A stretch of 64,000 bases of DNA from Mycolicibacterium mageritense (GTDB lineage Bacteria > Actinomycetota > Actinomycetes > Mycobacteriales > Mycobacteriaceae), in the NCBI RefSeq assembly GCF_010727475.1, contig NZ_AP022567.1:4340001-4404000 (forward strand), in the 5' to 3' direction. The notes beneath the pieces were generated by a model. That model ran no database searches. It had not been told where the DNA came from and saw nothing but the letters and a program-made list of their open reading frames with translations. Positions within the stretch are counted from its first letter, which is position 1. Each line of letters begins with the position of its first letter. Below are positions 1-15,197 of the stretch, in pieces. Position numbers and translations under genes: made by a program.

Positions 1-3158
<3,158 letters not shown>

Positions 3159-3194
3159 ACAGATTTCTAGTCCCGAAAGGGGAAAGGGAGTTAC

Positions 3195-7148
<3,954 letters not shown>

Positions 7149-7158
7149 CTAGTCACGG

Positions 7159-7188
7159 AAAAGCCCCCGCCTTGTGCGGGGGCTTTTT
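7159..7188 (+). terminator. Rho-independent terminator of rpoBC
   Basis: The sequence AAGCCCCCGC, a 5-base loop and GCGGGGGCTT form a perfect 10-bp GC-rich stem followed by a T run, starting 10 bp after the rpoC stop codon. This is a canonical intrinsic terminator, which is uncommon in mycobacteria and marks the end of a highly expressed operon. Confidence 0.9.
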
Positions 7189-7274
7189 CGTGTGCGTGCC
7201 ATCTCCGGGCCCGTCCGTTGTCACGCTGGAGTGGCGCTCGACGCCGACGGTCACTCTGGCGTGACAATGGTTGC

Positions 7275-7877
7275 TCAGGACGTCGCCAAGGTGGGCAACC
7301 CGGGGCCGTCGAGTTCACCGAGCGCCACGGGCCGACCCGAGATGGCCAACAACAGGGCCAGCGCGGTGCCTCTTATCTCATCCCCTTCACCGATGGCCAG
7401 GTCGGCGTCGGTCGCAATGATCCGCACCTGGGTGAGAAGTTCCTTCGCTCCGCCGAATGATCGTGAGGTGCGGGCCTGTTGGCGCAACGATCTGACGACG
7501 GCCTGCGGGGCGTAGGTGTGCGCGATGCCGAGCGGGCGACGGATGTCCTCGCCGTGCACGACTTCCTCGACGAGTCGCGTGTCGAGGGGCGCCGGGGGAG
7601 TCGACGTCCGTGCTGCGGCGCTGCGCAGGCGCTCCAGCGTTTCGTGCGGGGACGCGCCGCGGGCACGCGCGACGCCACGCGCGTTCTGCCGGTCGAAGTC
7701 GAAGCGCGCCCGGGCCATGTCGACCAGGAACCCGACCCGCGTCGTCATCGCCACATCGACCAGATGCGCCACGACGTCGTGCACACTCCACCCGTCGCAC
7801 AGTGATGCGGTGTCCCACGCGTTGTCGTCGAGGCGCGCGAGGTCGGCGATCAGCGCTGTCCGTTCGGCGTGCACCAT
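7275..7877 (-). CDS. DinB/MDMPI-type maleylpyruvate isomerase family protein
   Basis: A protein of 200 residues from the preferred ATG at 7877; an in-frame TTG at 7913 would add 12 residues. The N-terminal half (ERTALIADLARLDD..W...SLCDGWSVHDVVAHLVD) is the signature of the mycothiol-dependent maleylpyruvate isomerase / DinB-like four-helix fold, whose conserved histidines bind metal. The first is seen in VAHLVD, with further ones in VVHGEDI and IAHTYA. Many actinobacterial members use mycothiol as cofactor; the substrate here cannot be deduced. It is convergent with rpoC and divergent from endonuclease IV. Confidence 0.8.
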   Translation of the reverse strand: MVHAERTALIADLARLDDNAWDTASLCDGWSVHDVVAHLVDVAMTTRVGFLVDMARARFDFDRQNARGVARARGASPHETLERLRSAAARTSTPPAPLDTRLVEEVVHGEDIRRPLGIAHTYAPQAVVRSLRQQARTSRSFGGAKELLTQVRIIATDADLAIGEGDEIRGTALALLLAISGRPVALGELDGPGLPTLATS

Positions 7878-7965
7878 CGGCCATACGTTGTTGTCCACAC
7901 TGCATACGACCAAGCGGGCCGCGGAAAGTCATCGCAGCACCGGCTGACGTGTCGCACCGTCTCAC

Positions 7966-7971
7966 TAGACT
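7966..7971 (+). promoter_or_regulatory. -10 box of leaderless endonuclease IV mRNA
   Basis: TAGACT sits exactly 6 nt before the GTG start at 7978, so transcription should begin at or within a base of the start codon. No Shine-Dalgarno sequence could fit between them. Confidence 0.65.
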
Positions 7972-7977
7972 GGCTGC

Positions 7978-8733
7978 GTGCTTATCGGTTCGCATGTAGA
8001 CAACACCGACCCTCTGGCCGCGGCGGCCGCTGACGGTGCCGACGTGGTGCAGTTCTTCCTCGGCAACCCGCAGAGTTGGAAGAAGCCGAAACCACGTGAG
8101 GATGCCGACGTGCTCAAGGCGTCGGCCATCCCGCTCTACGTGCATGCGCCGTATCTGATCAATGTCGCGTCGGCGAACAACCGTGTTCGGATCCCGTCCC
8201 GCAAGATCTTGCAGGACACGTGCGACGCTGCCGCCGAGATCAACGCGACCGCCGTCATCGTCCACGGTGGTCACGCCGACGACAACGACATGGACGCCGG
8301 GTTCGAGCGCTGGGTCAAGGCGCTCGACGCGCTGAACACCGACATCCCGGTCTACCTGGAGAACACCGCGGGCGGTGACCATGCGATGGCGCGCCACTTC
8401 GACACCATCGCGCGGCTGTGGGATCGCATCGGCGACAAGGGCATTGGCTTCTGCCTCGATACCTGCCACGCCTGGGCCGCGGGGGAGGCGCTGGTCGACG
8501 CGGTCGAGCGGATCAAGGCCATCACCGGCCGCATCGATCTCGTGCACTGCAACGACTCGCGGGACGCGGCCGGCTCCGGCGCCGACCGGCACGCCAACTT
8601 CGGTGCCGGACAGATCGATCCGCAGTTGCTGGCAGCTGTGGTCAAAGCGGCCGACGCGCCGGTGATCTGCGAGACCTCAGAGGAAGGCCGCAAGGACGAC
8701 ATCGCGTTTCTGCGCGAGCACGCCACCGACTGA
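7978..8733 (+). CDS. end: Endonuclease IV (AP endonuclease)
   Basis: Deoxyribonuclease IV, a class II AP endonuclease that nicks 5' to abasic sites in base-excision repair using a trinuclear zinc centre; 251 residues, a normal length. Metal-ligand motifs are visible in order: GSHV at the N-terminus, YVHAPYLIN, VHGGH, YLENTAGG, CLDTCHAWAAG, VHCNDSR and CETSEEG near the C-terminus. The GTG start is fixed by the -10 box 6 nt upstream (leaderless). Its position after rpoC matches the end gene (Rv0670) of M. tuberculosis. Confidence 0.95.
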   Translation: MLIGSHVDNTDPLAAAAADGADVVQFFLGNPQSWKKPKPREDADVLKASAIPLYVHAPYLINVASANNRVRIPSRKILQDTCDAAAEINATAVIVHGGHADDNDMDAGFERWVKALDALNTDIPVYLENTAGGDHAMARHFDTIARLWDRIGDKGIGFCLDTCHAWAAGEALVDAVERIKAITGRIDLVHCNDSRDAAGSGADRHANFGAGQIDPQLLAAVVKAADAPVICETSEEGRKDDIAFLREHATD

Positions 8734-8782
8734 GCCGCCACGCCCGAACAGTCCCAGAACAGCTGGTTACCGAACGGTGAAC

Positions 8783-8788
8783 TAGGCT
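8783..8788 (+). promoter_or_regulatory. -10 box of leaderless PAP2 gene
   Basis: TAGGCT lies 7 nt before the GTG start at 8796. The same hexamer and spacing recur before several neighbouring genes. No convincing -35 box is seen. Confidence 0.65.
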
Positions 8789-8795
8789 CATCTGG

Positions 8796-9932
8796 GTGTC
8801 CACGATTGACGAAGAGCAGTCAATCGTGCGGTTACCGGTCGATGCCCCTGCGAAGGCCGTCGACCGCCGCGCACTCGTATTGCGAATCGTGCGCTATCTG
8901 GCGATCGCGGTGTGGGCCGTCGTCGTGGTGTACCGCACGGTCACGGACGGCTTTGCCTTCAACCGAGAGTTGTTGCTGCTCTACATCTCTACCGGGCTGC
9001 TGGCCGCCAGCATCGGCCAGGGCCGGCGCATGCTCTACGTCATCAGGGACTGGTTGCCGTTCGCCCTGGTGCTGGTCGCCTACGACCTCAGCCGCGGAGC
9101 CGCGACGCTGATCGGCCGGCCCACGCTTTGGCACTGGCAGATCGACGCGGACCGCTGGCTGTTCTTCGGTTCGGTGCCCACGGTGTGGTTGCAAGAGCGG
9201 CTCAAGCTGCCGCACCCGCCGTGGTGGGAGATCGTGATCAGCACGGTCTACATGTCGTTCTTCATCCTGCCGTACGTCGTGGCCGGGGTTTTGTGGCTGC
9301 GCGACCGCGACGAGTGGAAGCGGTTCGTGCGACTGTTCGTCGGGCTGTCGTTCGCCGCGCTTGCGATCTATGCGCTGTTGCCCGCCGCGCCGCCGTGGGC
9401 TGCGGCCAGGTGCACCGCGGAGGATGTCGACGGCGGCCCGTCCGGTCCGCGCTGCATGTTCCGTTCGGCGCGCGAGGCCGCCGACGGAGGACTGCTGGGT
9501 GCGATGCAAACCAGCCAGGACGGCGCACACGACTGGATCGAACGGATCGTCACCCGTGGCTGGGGCAAGATGAATCTGCACTCCGCCGCGGCGCTGATCG
9601 ATCAGGGACAGGCGAGTGTCAATCTCGTCGCCGCGATCCCGTCGCTGCATGCCGGCCTGACGGCCGCGGTCGCGGCGTTCCTCTGGAACCGGGTGAACCG
9701 CGGGTGGCGGCCCGTGCTGGTGGCCTATGTGCTGATCATGGCCTTCACGCTCGTCTACACCGCAGAGCACTACGTCATCGACATCCTGCTCGGGTGGGCG
9801 CTCGCGGCAGTCGTCGTCACGGTACTCAGTCGGTACGAAGCGAGAAGGACGGCGCGCTCCGGGCCACCGCAGTTGCAGGACGGGATCGCAGCACCTGAAT
9901 TGCCGTCCGGACGAGGTGCGTCGCGGCCATAG
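8796..9932 (+). CDS. PAP2-superfamily (inositol-phosphotransferase-like) membrane protein
   Basis: An integral membrane protein of 378 residues with about six hydrophobic segments and a polar extracytoplasmic loop at about residues 200-265 (containing two cysteines). The C-terminal catalytic motifs are IPSLHAG (catalytic His) and EHYVIDILLGW (second His/Asp). They match the PAP2_3 / inositol phosphorylceramide synthase-like branch of the phosphatidic acid phosphatase superfamily. Members act on lipid phosphates or transfer phospho-inositol head groups at the membrane; the substrate here is unknown. The GTG start at 8796 follows a -10 box by 7 nt. The stop codon TAG at 9930 is also the first part of the next gene's -10 box. 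Confidence 0.82.
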   Translation: MSTIDEEQSIVRLPVDAPAKAVDRRALVLRIVRYLAIAVWAVVVVYRTVTDGFAFNRELLLLYISTGLLAASIGQGRRMLYVIRDWLPFALVLVAYDLSRGAATLIGRPTLWHWQIDADRWLFFGSVPTVWLQERLKLPHPPWWEIVISTVYMSFFILPYVVAGVLWLRDRDEWKRFVRLFVGLSFAALAIYALLPAAPPWAAARCTAEDVDGGPSGPRCMFRSAREAADGGLLGAMQTSQDGAHDWIERIVTRGWGKMNLHSAAALIDQGQASVNLVAAIPSLHAGLTAAVAAFLWNRVNRGWRPVLVAYVLIMAFTLVYTAEHYVIDILLGWALAAVVVTVLSRYEARRTARSGPPQLQDGIAAPELPSGRGASRP

Positions 9933-9935
9933 GCT
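9930..9935 (+). promoter_or_regulatory. -10 box of leaderless paralogue 1, overlapping a stop codon
   Basis: TAGGCT begins with the TAG stop codon of the PAP2 gene and ends 6 nt before the ATG at 9942, so the downstream gene probably has its own leaderless transcript. Confidence 0.65.
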
Positions 9936-9941
9936 CGTCGT

Positions 9942-11612
9942 ATGACGGGCAGGGGAGACGGCGACAGGCCGTCCTCGGGCCGCTGGCTGACGACTGTTGC
10001 CGGAAGCTGTGTCGGGCTGGGTCTGGCATTGCTGCTCGCCGCGGTGGTCGCCGGCAACTTCAGCCGGACCTGGGCGACGAAAAGCCAGCTGCCGATCCGC
10101 AATCTCGGCTGGGACAGTTCCACTCCCGCGATCGCGGCCGGGCTGGCGATGGGCGTCGGATTGCTTGTTTTCGCGGCAGTCGTCGTCGCGTTGGCCTACC
10201 GGGCATGGATCCCTGCCGCATGCGTTGCCGGGGTCGGTGCGCTGGCGACGCTCGCCTACAGCACCATGCTGCGCAACTACGGAGCCATGACAACCTCCTA
10301 CACGTCTGCGCAGCAAGTCCCGGCTGCATTCGCGGCCTGGCTGTTCGCCGCGGCCGGTGCGGTGGCTGCGCTGGTCGGCGCCGTGGTCTTCATCTGGCGT
10401 CCTCGCGCCGTGAGATGGCTGTCGGTTTCCTCGGGTGTCGCCGTCGGGGTGGTTACGGTGATCGCGGTTTCGGCAGTACTCATGCGCGATGCCGATCCGG
10501 GCAGAGACTTCGATGCGACGACGGCTGCGGGCATCGCGACGCCACCGATCCCCGGCGCTCTCGGTGTCGAAAAGCGGTTCGCCCTCCAGTTGGATGTGGC
10601 CGACGAGCACGCGGTCCTGGCGGCCGGTGCCGGGTTTGTGGCGCGCGTGCCTGACGGCGTCCGCGCGTTCGATTCGGCCGGGCAGCCGCGGTGGCACTAT
10701 CTGCACAACGGCCAACCCCGGTGGAAGACCGAATTCGTCGGGGTGTTCGACGACGGCGCAACGGTTGTCGTCGGCTTCGATTCCGGAGCACACATGGCCG
10801 GTGAGGTGGTGGGTCTCGATGCCGTCACCGGAGAGCTGTTGTGGCGCACTGACAAGATGAGTGTCGCCCTGACTGTCGATGAACTCGCGTCACCCGGCGC
10901 GACGGATCCCGCAGCGCCGTTCTACCTGACGGTGGCCAACGGATCGGAGGTGGCACGAATCGACACCAGAACCGGAAAGGAACTCTGGCAGACCAGAATT
11001 CCCTACCCGCACATGTACCTGCCGTTCGATACCCACGCCGGGATCGGGTACTTCAGCGGAGAAGCGCGAAACACCGGTGTCGACATGCGATACGTGTCGC
11101 TGGATCCACAGACCGGGACCATCCGATTCGATGTCCCGATCGGCACGTATCGGTGGGAGGACGTCGACGGCGTCGGGTGGCCCGCGCGGATCAACGCGAG
11201 ACACGCCGGGCGCGACGGGATGGTGTTCACCGACGGGGACGGCTCTCCGCAATTCTTCAACGCAGCTACCGGCGCTGTTGCACCGTTCGATGCCGCCGAG
11301 GTGCTCGGTCCCGGGTCGGCCGACGAAATCCTGGCGCTGACAGCCGGACACGGCGTTACCTTGCGCGAGGCGCAAGACGGCCGTGTTCGGTGCACGATCG
11401 CCGGCGCCGTCGACGTCGAGACCGCGGGCTGGCTGGGTGACGAAGTGCTGCTCGGTGATCGCGACGGGGTGTCGGCCTACCGGCGCTCGGACTGCTCACC
11501 GGTCGCCGCCGGTGGGCACCGGGTGCCGGGCGGGAACATCGTCGTCGCACCGGGAGTCGTGCTGATCGTTGACGCGGCGTCGGGCGCGGACACGATCGCG
11601 GGGTACAGCTGA
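9942..11612 (+). CDS. Membrane-anchored beta-propeller-like protein, tandem paralogue 1
   Basis: A protein of 556 residues with no function I can name. The first ~185 residues hold about five hydrophobic segments (the first at about 20-45). The rest is probably extracytoplasmic and resembles the PQQ-like/BamB quinoprotein propeller fold. Blade-type motifs recur: VRAFDSAGQPRWHY, GLDAVTGELLWRT, RIDTRTGKELWQT and VSLDPQTGTIRFD. The C-terminal part carries a cysteine pair (VRCTIAG and YRRSDCSPV) conserved in the next two genes. No PQQ ligand set or catalytic residues can be assigned, so a binding or scaffold role is as likely as an enzymatic one. It is the first of three tandem copies. Confidence 0.75.
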   Translation: MTGRGDGDRPSSGRWLTTVAGSCVGLGLALLLAAVVAGNFSRTWATKSQLPIRNLGWDSSTPAIAAGLAMGVGLLVFAAVVVALAYRAWIPAACVAGVGALATLAYSTMLRNYGAMTTSYTSAQQVPAAFAAWLFAAAGAVAALVGAVVFIWRPRAVRWLSVSSGVAVGVVTVIAVSAVLMRDADPGRDFDATTAAGIATPPIPGALGVEKRFALQLDVADEHAVLAAGAGFVARVPDGVRAFDSAGQPRWHYLHNGQPRWKTEFVGVFDDGATVVVGFDSGAHMAGEVVGLDAVTGELLWRTDKMSVALTVDELASPGATDPAAPFYLTVANGSEVARIDTRTGKELWQTRIPYPHMYLPFDTHAGIGYFSGEARNTGVDMRYVSLDPQTGTIRFDVPIGTYRWEDVDGVGWPARINARHAGRDGMVFTDGDGSPQFFNAATGAVAPFDAAEVLGPGSADEILALTAGHGVTLREAQDGRVRCTIAGAVDVETAGWLGDEVLLGDRDGVSAYRRSDCSPVAAGGHRVPGGNIVVAPGVVLIVDAASGADTIAGYS

Positions 11613-11676
11613 CCGATGCGACTTCAGCCGGGCTGAGCGCCTGAATTTGCCGCGCTTGCGCAATGCCAGTGCGCCT

Positions 11677-11682
11677 TAGGCT
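11677..11682 (+). promoter_or_regulatory. -10 box of leaderless paralogue 2
   Basis: TAGGCT lies 7 nt before the GTG at 11690. This argues against the in-frame ATG at 11663, which lies upstream of the predicted transcription start. Confidence 0.65.
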
Positions 11683-11689
11683 TACCCGC

Positions 11690-13387
11690 GTGGATGGGGG
11701 AAATGACGCCGGGCCGTCACGGCTTGCCCGGTGGGGGACGAACGTGGCCGCCGGTCTGGTCGCGGCGGGTTCGGTGTTTCTGGCGGCCGCCACCGGTCTG
11801 GCCATCTTCAGTCAGATCTGGGCGTCGACGACACCGCTGCCGCGCAACGACACCTTGGGAGCGCCGGGCACCACCGTGTGGCTGTCTGTCGGCGTCGGTG
11901 TGCTCGTTGGCGCCGCGACAGCACGGGCATTGCTGCGACGCTCCTGGGGGCTTGCGGTGTGCGTCGCTCTTGGCGGGGTGTTCGCGATGATCGCCCTGGC
12001 CGTGCTTCCCCACAGCCTTCTGTCGGACTACAAGGATCTGACCACGAAATACTCTGCGGCGCAGCAAGTTCCGACGGCATTCGCTGCCTGGCTGCTGGTG
12101 TGCGCGGGTGTCGTCGCGATCTTCGCCGGGGCTTGGGTGTTGCTGGGGTGGCCCCGGCTGACCCGCGCGGCGTTCGGAACTGGTGCCGTTGTCGGAGTGG
12201 TGATCGCACTCGTGGTGGCGGCGCTCTTTCTACGCGACGCAGATCCGAATCGGAACTTCGACGCGTCGACTGCCGCCACCATCCCAATCCCGGCAGTGCC
12301 GAACACGCTGGGAGCTTCGGAGCGGTTCTCCGTGAGAATCGAGGTGCCGCGGCAGGTCGGTTCAAAGATCACCGATACGGTGCGCGGTGCCGGCCCAGGA
12401 TTTGTGGTGCGTACGTCCAACGGGGTGCGAGCGTTCGACTCGGCGGGACACGAGCGGTGGCACCACCTGCACACCGACGAGTGGTCTGTCAGCGACATGC
12501 ACGTGTTCGACGACGGCGCGACGGTCGTGGCCCGCTTCGCTCCGGATGGCGGCAGATTCGGTGTGGCGGTGGGACTCGACGCGATGACCGGACAAGTGTT
12601 GTGGCGCAGCGCCGATCACGAGATCACGTCGGCCGTTGCCGGAATGGGTGCGGATTCTGGCCTGAGCGCCAACGAACCGCTGTACCTGGTTGTGCCCGGG
12701 GAGTCGACGTTGACCCGAATCGACACGAGGACCGGGCGAAAACTGTGGAGTGTCGGTGTCCCCGACGACTATTCCTCAGTGGATTCCGAAGCCGGCGTCG
12801 GATATTTCACCGGTGCGGAGAACAACGGCAGAACCGACGTGCACTACGTATCGCTGGATCCGCAGACCGGCAATGCCCGATTCGACGTCGTCGCTGCCAC
12901 GTACCGGGTGGCCGAGGAGGACACGTATGCTTCGAACCACGTGCGTGCGGTGAAGCAAGCGGGCCGCAACGGCGTTGTGTTCACAACTCGAGCCGATGGC
13001 GGGACGCATTACCTCAACGCGTTGACCGGACAGGTTTTCCCGTTCGATGGCGACTTGCTGTTCTCGACAGTGGCGACCGATGACTTTGTTGCGAGCGAGC
13101 ATTCGTTTCAGCCGAACACTCCGAGCATCAACGCGATCCGCGAGCAACCGGACGGGCGCGTCCGTTGCCCCCTTCCCGAGGGCGTCGTCGTCGGGCCGAC
13201 GGACTGGCTTGCCGATGAGGTTATCTATGCCGACCGCGCGGGCCTCATCGCATACCGGCGGTCGGATTGCTCGGAGGTTCCAGCGGCAGGGCCCAGGGTG
13301 CCTACCGGCGACCTGACGGCCGTGCCGGGTGTGGTGCTCGTGGCCGATTTGAACCCGGCCAGCTTGGTCATCAGGGGATACGCCTGA
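11690..13387 (+). CDS. Membrane-anchored beta-propeller-like protein, tandem paralogue 2
   Basis: A protein of 565 residues, paralogous to the genes on both sides. It has the same plan: about five N-terminal membrane segments, then a propeller-like domain. Motifs shared with the neighbours include TKYSAAQQVPTAFAAWL in the membrane part, and GVRAFDSAGHERWHH, GLDAMTGQVLWRS, RIDTRTGRKLWSV and YVSLDPQTGNARFD in the propeller. The C-terminal cysteine pair is VRCPLPEG...YRRSDCSEV. GTG at 11690 is chosen because it follows a -10 box by 7 nt; a longer form from ATG 11663 is possible but would need another promoter. Function unknown. Confidence 0.75.
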   Translation: MDGGNDAGPSRLARWGTNVAAGLVAAGSVFLAAATGLAIFSQIWASTTPLPRNDTLGAPGTTVWLSVGVGVLVGAATARALLRRSWGLAVCVALGGVFAMIALAVLPHSLLSDYKDLTTKYSAAQQVPTAFAAWLLVCAGVVAIFAGAWVLLGWPRLTRAAFGTGAVVGVVIALVVAALFLRDADPNRNFDASTAATIPIPAVPNTLGASERFSVRIEVPRQVGSKITDTVRGAGPGFVVRTSNGVRAFDSAGHERWHHLHTDEWSVSDMHVFDDGATVVARFAPDGGRFGVAVGLDAMTGQVLWRSADHEITSAVAGMGADSGLSANEPLYLVVPGESTLTRIDTRTGRKLWSVGVPDDYSSVDSEAGVGYFTGAENNGRTDVHYVSLDPQTGNARFDVVAATYRVAEEDTYASNHVRAVKQAGRNGVVFTTRADGGTHYLNALTGQVFPFDGDLLFSTVATDDFVASEHSFQPNTPSINAIREQPDGRVRCPLPEGVVVGPTDWLADEVIYADRAGLIAYRRSDCSEVPAAGPRVPTGDLTAVPGVVLVADLNPASLVIRGYA

Positions 13388-13432
13388 AAGTCGCCGTCGA
13401 ATCTGGTGCACCGGTTGACGCTTCAGCTGCCC

Positions 13433-13438
13433 TAAGTT
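13433..13438 (+). promoter_or_regulatory. -10 box of leaderless paralogue 3
   Basis: TAAGTT ends 6 nt before the GTG at 13445, the same geometry as the preceding genes although the hexamer differs from TAGGCT. Confidence 0.5.
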
Positions 13439-13444
13439 TGAGCT

Positions 13445-15145
13445 GTGACCAACGGGGGTGGAATGTCGCAGGTCAGACTGCGGCTGGGATCTGTTGCGCA
13501 AGTCTGTAACGGGATCGCGCTCGGATTGTTGACGGCAGCGACCGGGCTGGGGGCGTGGGGACTGATCTGGGCGACTCGCACGCCGCTGCCGGGCCTGTCG
13601 AATCCGTACTGGCGATGGGAGTCGGTGAGCACTTCCCGCATTACGTCCTGGACGGTAGTCGCCGCCGTGGTCATGCTGATCGCAGTCGCCATGGCGGTTC
13701 GGTCGGCAAGTTGGCGGCTGCTGCCTGCCATCGTCGTGCCTGTCGTTGGCTTGTTGGGACTTGTGCAGCTCGTGGGCCACGACTTTTTCCGCTTCTACTC
13801 TGTGATCATCACGAGTTTCAACCCCTCGCAACAACTTCCAGCCACGATGGCCACCGTGCTGCTCGCCGGAGCCGGCGGCGTCGCCGCCTTGGCAGGTGTT
13901 GCGGCCCGCATCGGTGGGTCGCGTGCTTTGAGGAGCGGCGCGGTCGTGGGCCTGGTCCTAGCGATCGTGGCTGCTGTGACCGTCATTCGGAACGCGAAGC
14001 CGGACCTTGATTCATCGACAGCAGCAGCAGTGCCCGTGCCCCCGGTTCCGGCTGCGTTGTCAGAGGGCCAGATCTTCACATTGCGTTCGGACTTCACTCG
14101 GCCTGACGACAGTCTGGCTTTCGGCGTCGGCTACACCGTGCGCGCGGCCGGTCCGGGATTCGTGGTTCGTGAACCCAGGGGAGTTCGCGCCTACGACAGC
14201 TCGGGCGCCGAACGATGGCACTACATCCATAGCGGAACACCCGAGCTGAGGGTCCAAGAGTTTCGAGTATTCGACGGCGGAGAAACCGTAGTTCTCTTGC
14301 TGACGACCGAAGTCCCTCACTCCGGCTGGGTAATAGGGCTCGACGCCATGACCGGGCAACGCTTATGGAGCAGCGGTGACCAAGACGTGGTGTCGGCGAT
14401 GGCGGAGTACCGGCATGCGGCGACCGATGATTCTCCGATTCACCTTGCCGCGCATCACCGTGAGGAGATCGTTCGTTTCGACAGTCGTACCGGACAGCGG
14501 ATGTGGGCAGTGGACGTACCCGAGGACAGCCAGCCCATGGATACCGGTGCAGGCGTCGGCTATCTCACCGGCACCATGCACAACGGTCGAGCGACCGTCC
14601 GATATGTCTCAATCGACCCGACGTCAGGATCCGTTCAACGCGATTTTGTGGTCAGCGAGTACGCACTCAGTGACATCGCCCATCGCGATCAATTTCCTGA
14701 TACCTACGTGCGGGGGTTGGAACACGCCGGGCGCAACGGGTTTGCATTCAGGGATCGCGTGAACCGGGCGATCTACGTCAATGGGGTCACCGGTGTGGCG
14801 ACTGAATTCGACGGTGAGGTGCACGCCAGCGATGAGCGAAGTGACGACTTCATCGTCGAGAAGCAGGATGCACGCGGGGTGCCGTACGGCCACGAACTGC
14901 GCAGTGCTCCAGACGGTCGGGTCCGATGCACATTCGGCAGTGAGCCGATGTACAACTCGGCGTGGCTGGCCGACCAGATCCTCAGCGGCTCCGGTGACGA
15001 GCCGGCACGGCTGTACTCGCGCGCCGAGTGCCGCCCGCTACCGACCACGGTGTCTCCGGTGAATGTCGAGTATGTTGTCGCGCCCGGTGTTCTCCTGGCG
15101 GTCAACGACTCGCGCAACGGCCTGGTCATCGAAGGGTACCGGTAG
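13445..15145 (+). CDS. Membrane-anchored beta-propeller-like protein, tandem paralogue 3
   Basis: A protein of 566 residues and the most diverged of the three tandem paralogues. The N-terminus has about five membrane segments, with the shared element NPSQQLPATMATVLLAGAGG corresponding to the AAQQVPTAFAAWL region of the others. The propeller-like motifs are GVRAYDSSGAERWHY, GLDAMTGQRLWSS, RFDSRTGQRMWAV and YVSIDPTSG. The cysteine pair is kept (VRCTFGS...YSRAECRPL). An extra GTG-initiated stretch with Met at codon 8 gives an alternative start. Function unknown; the conserved architecture suggests related ligands or partners outside the membrane. Confidence 0.72.
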   Translation: MTNGGGMSQVRLRLGSVAQVCNGIALGLLTAATGLGAWGLIWATRTPLPGLSNPYWRWESVSTSRITSWTVVAAVVMLIAVAMAVRSASWRLLPAIVVPVVGLLGLVQLVGHDFFRFYSVIITSFNPSQQLPATMATVLLAGAGGVAALAGVAARIGGSRALRSGAVVGLVLAIVAAVTVIRNAKPDLDSSTAAAVPVPPVPAALSEGQIFTLRSDFTRPDDSLAFGVGYTVRAAGPGFVVREPRGVRAYDSSGAERWHYIHSGTPELRVQEFRVFDGGETVVLLLTTEVPHSGWVIGLDAMTGQRLWSSGDQDVVSAMAEYRHAATDDSPIHLAAHHREEIVRFDSRTGQRMWAVDVPEDSQPMDTGAGVGYLTGTMHNGRATVRYVSIDPTSGSVQRDFVVSEYALSDIAHRDQFPDTYVRGLEHAGRNGFAFRDRVNRAIYVNGVTGVATEFDGEVHASDERSDDFIVEKQDARGVPYGHELRSAPDGRVRCTFGSEPMYNSAWLADQILSGSGDEPARLYSRAECRPLPTTVSPVNVEYVVAPGVLLAVNDSRNGLVIEGYR

Positions 15146-15197
15146 AGGCCGCATTACAACTCTTGTGCAGTTGTCGCGAAACTGTAACACTGGGGGC

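Noticed and set aside
8832..10793. A 653-codon minus-strand frame across the PAP2 gene and first paralogue
   Set aside because: Spans two well-supported plus-strand genes with leaderless promoters; its Arg/Gly/His-rich translation resembles no protein family.
13415..13438. TTGACG as -35 partner of the TAAGTT box before the third paralogue
   Set aside because: The spacer is only 12 bp, too short for a SigA promoter.
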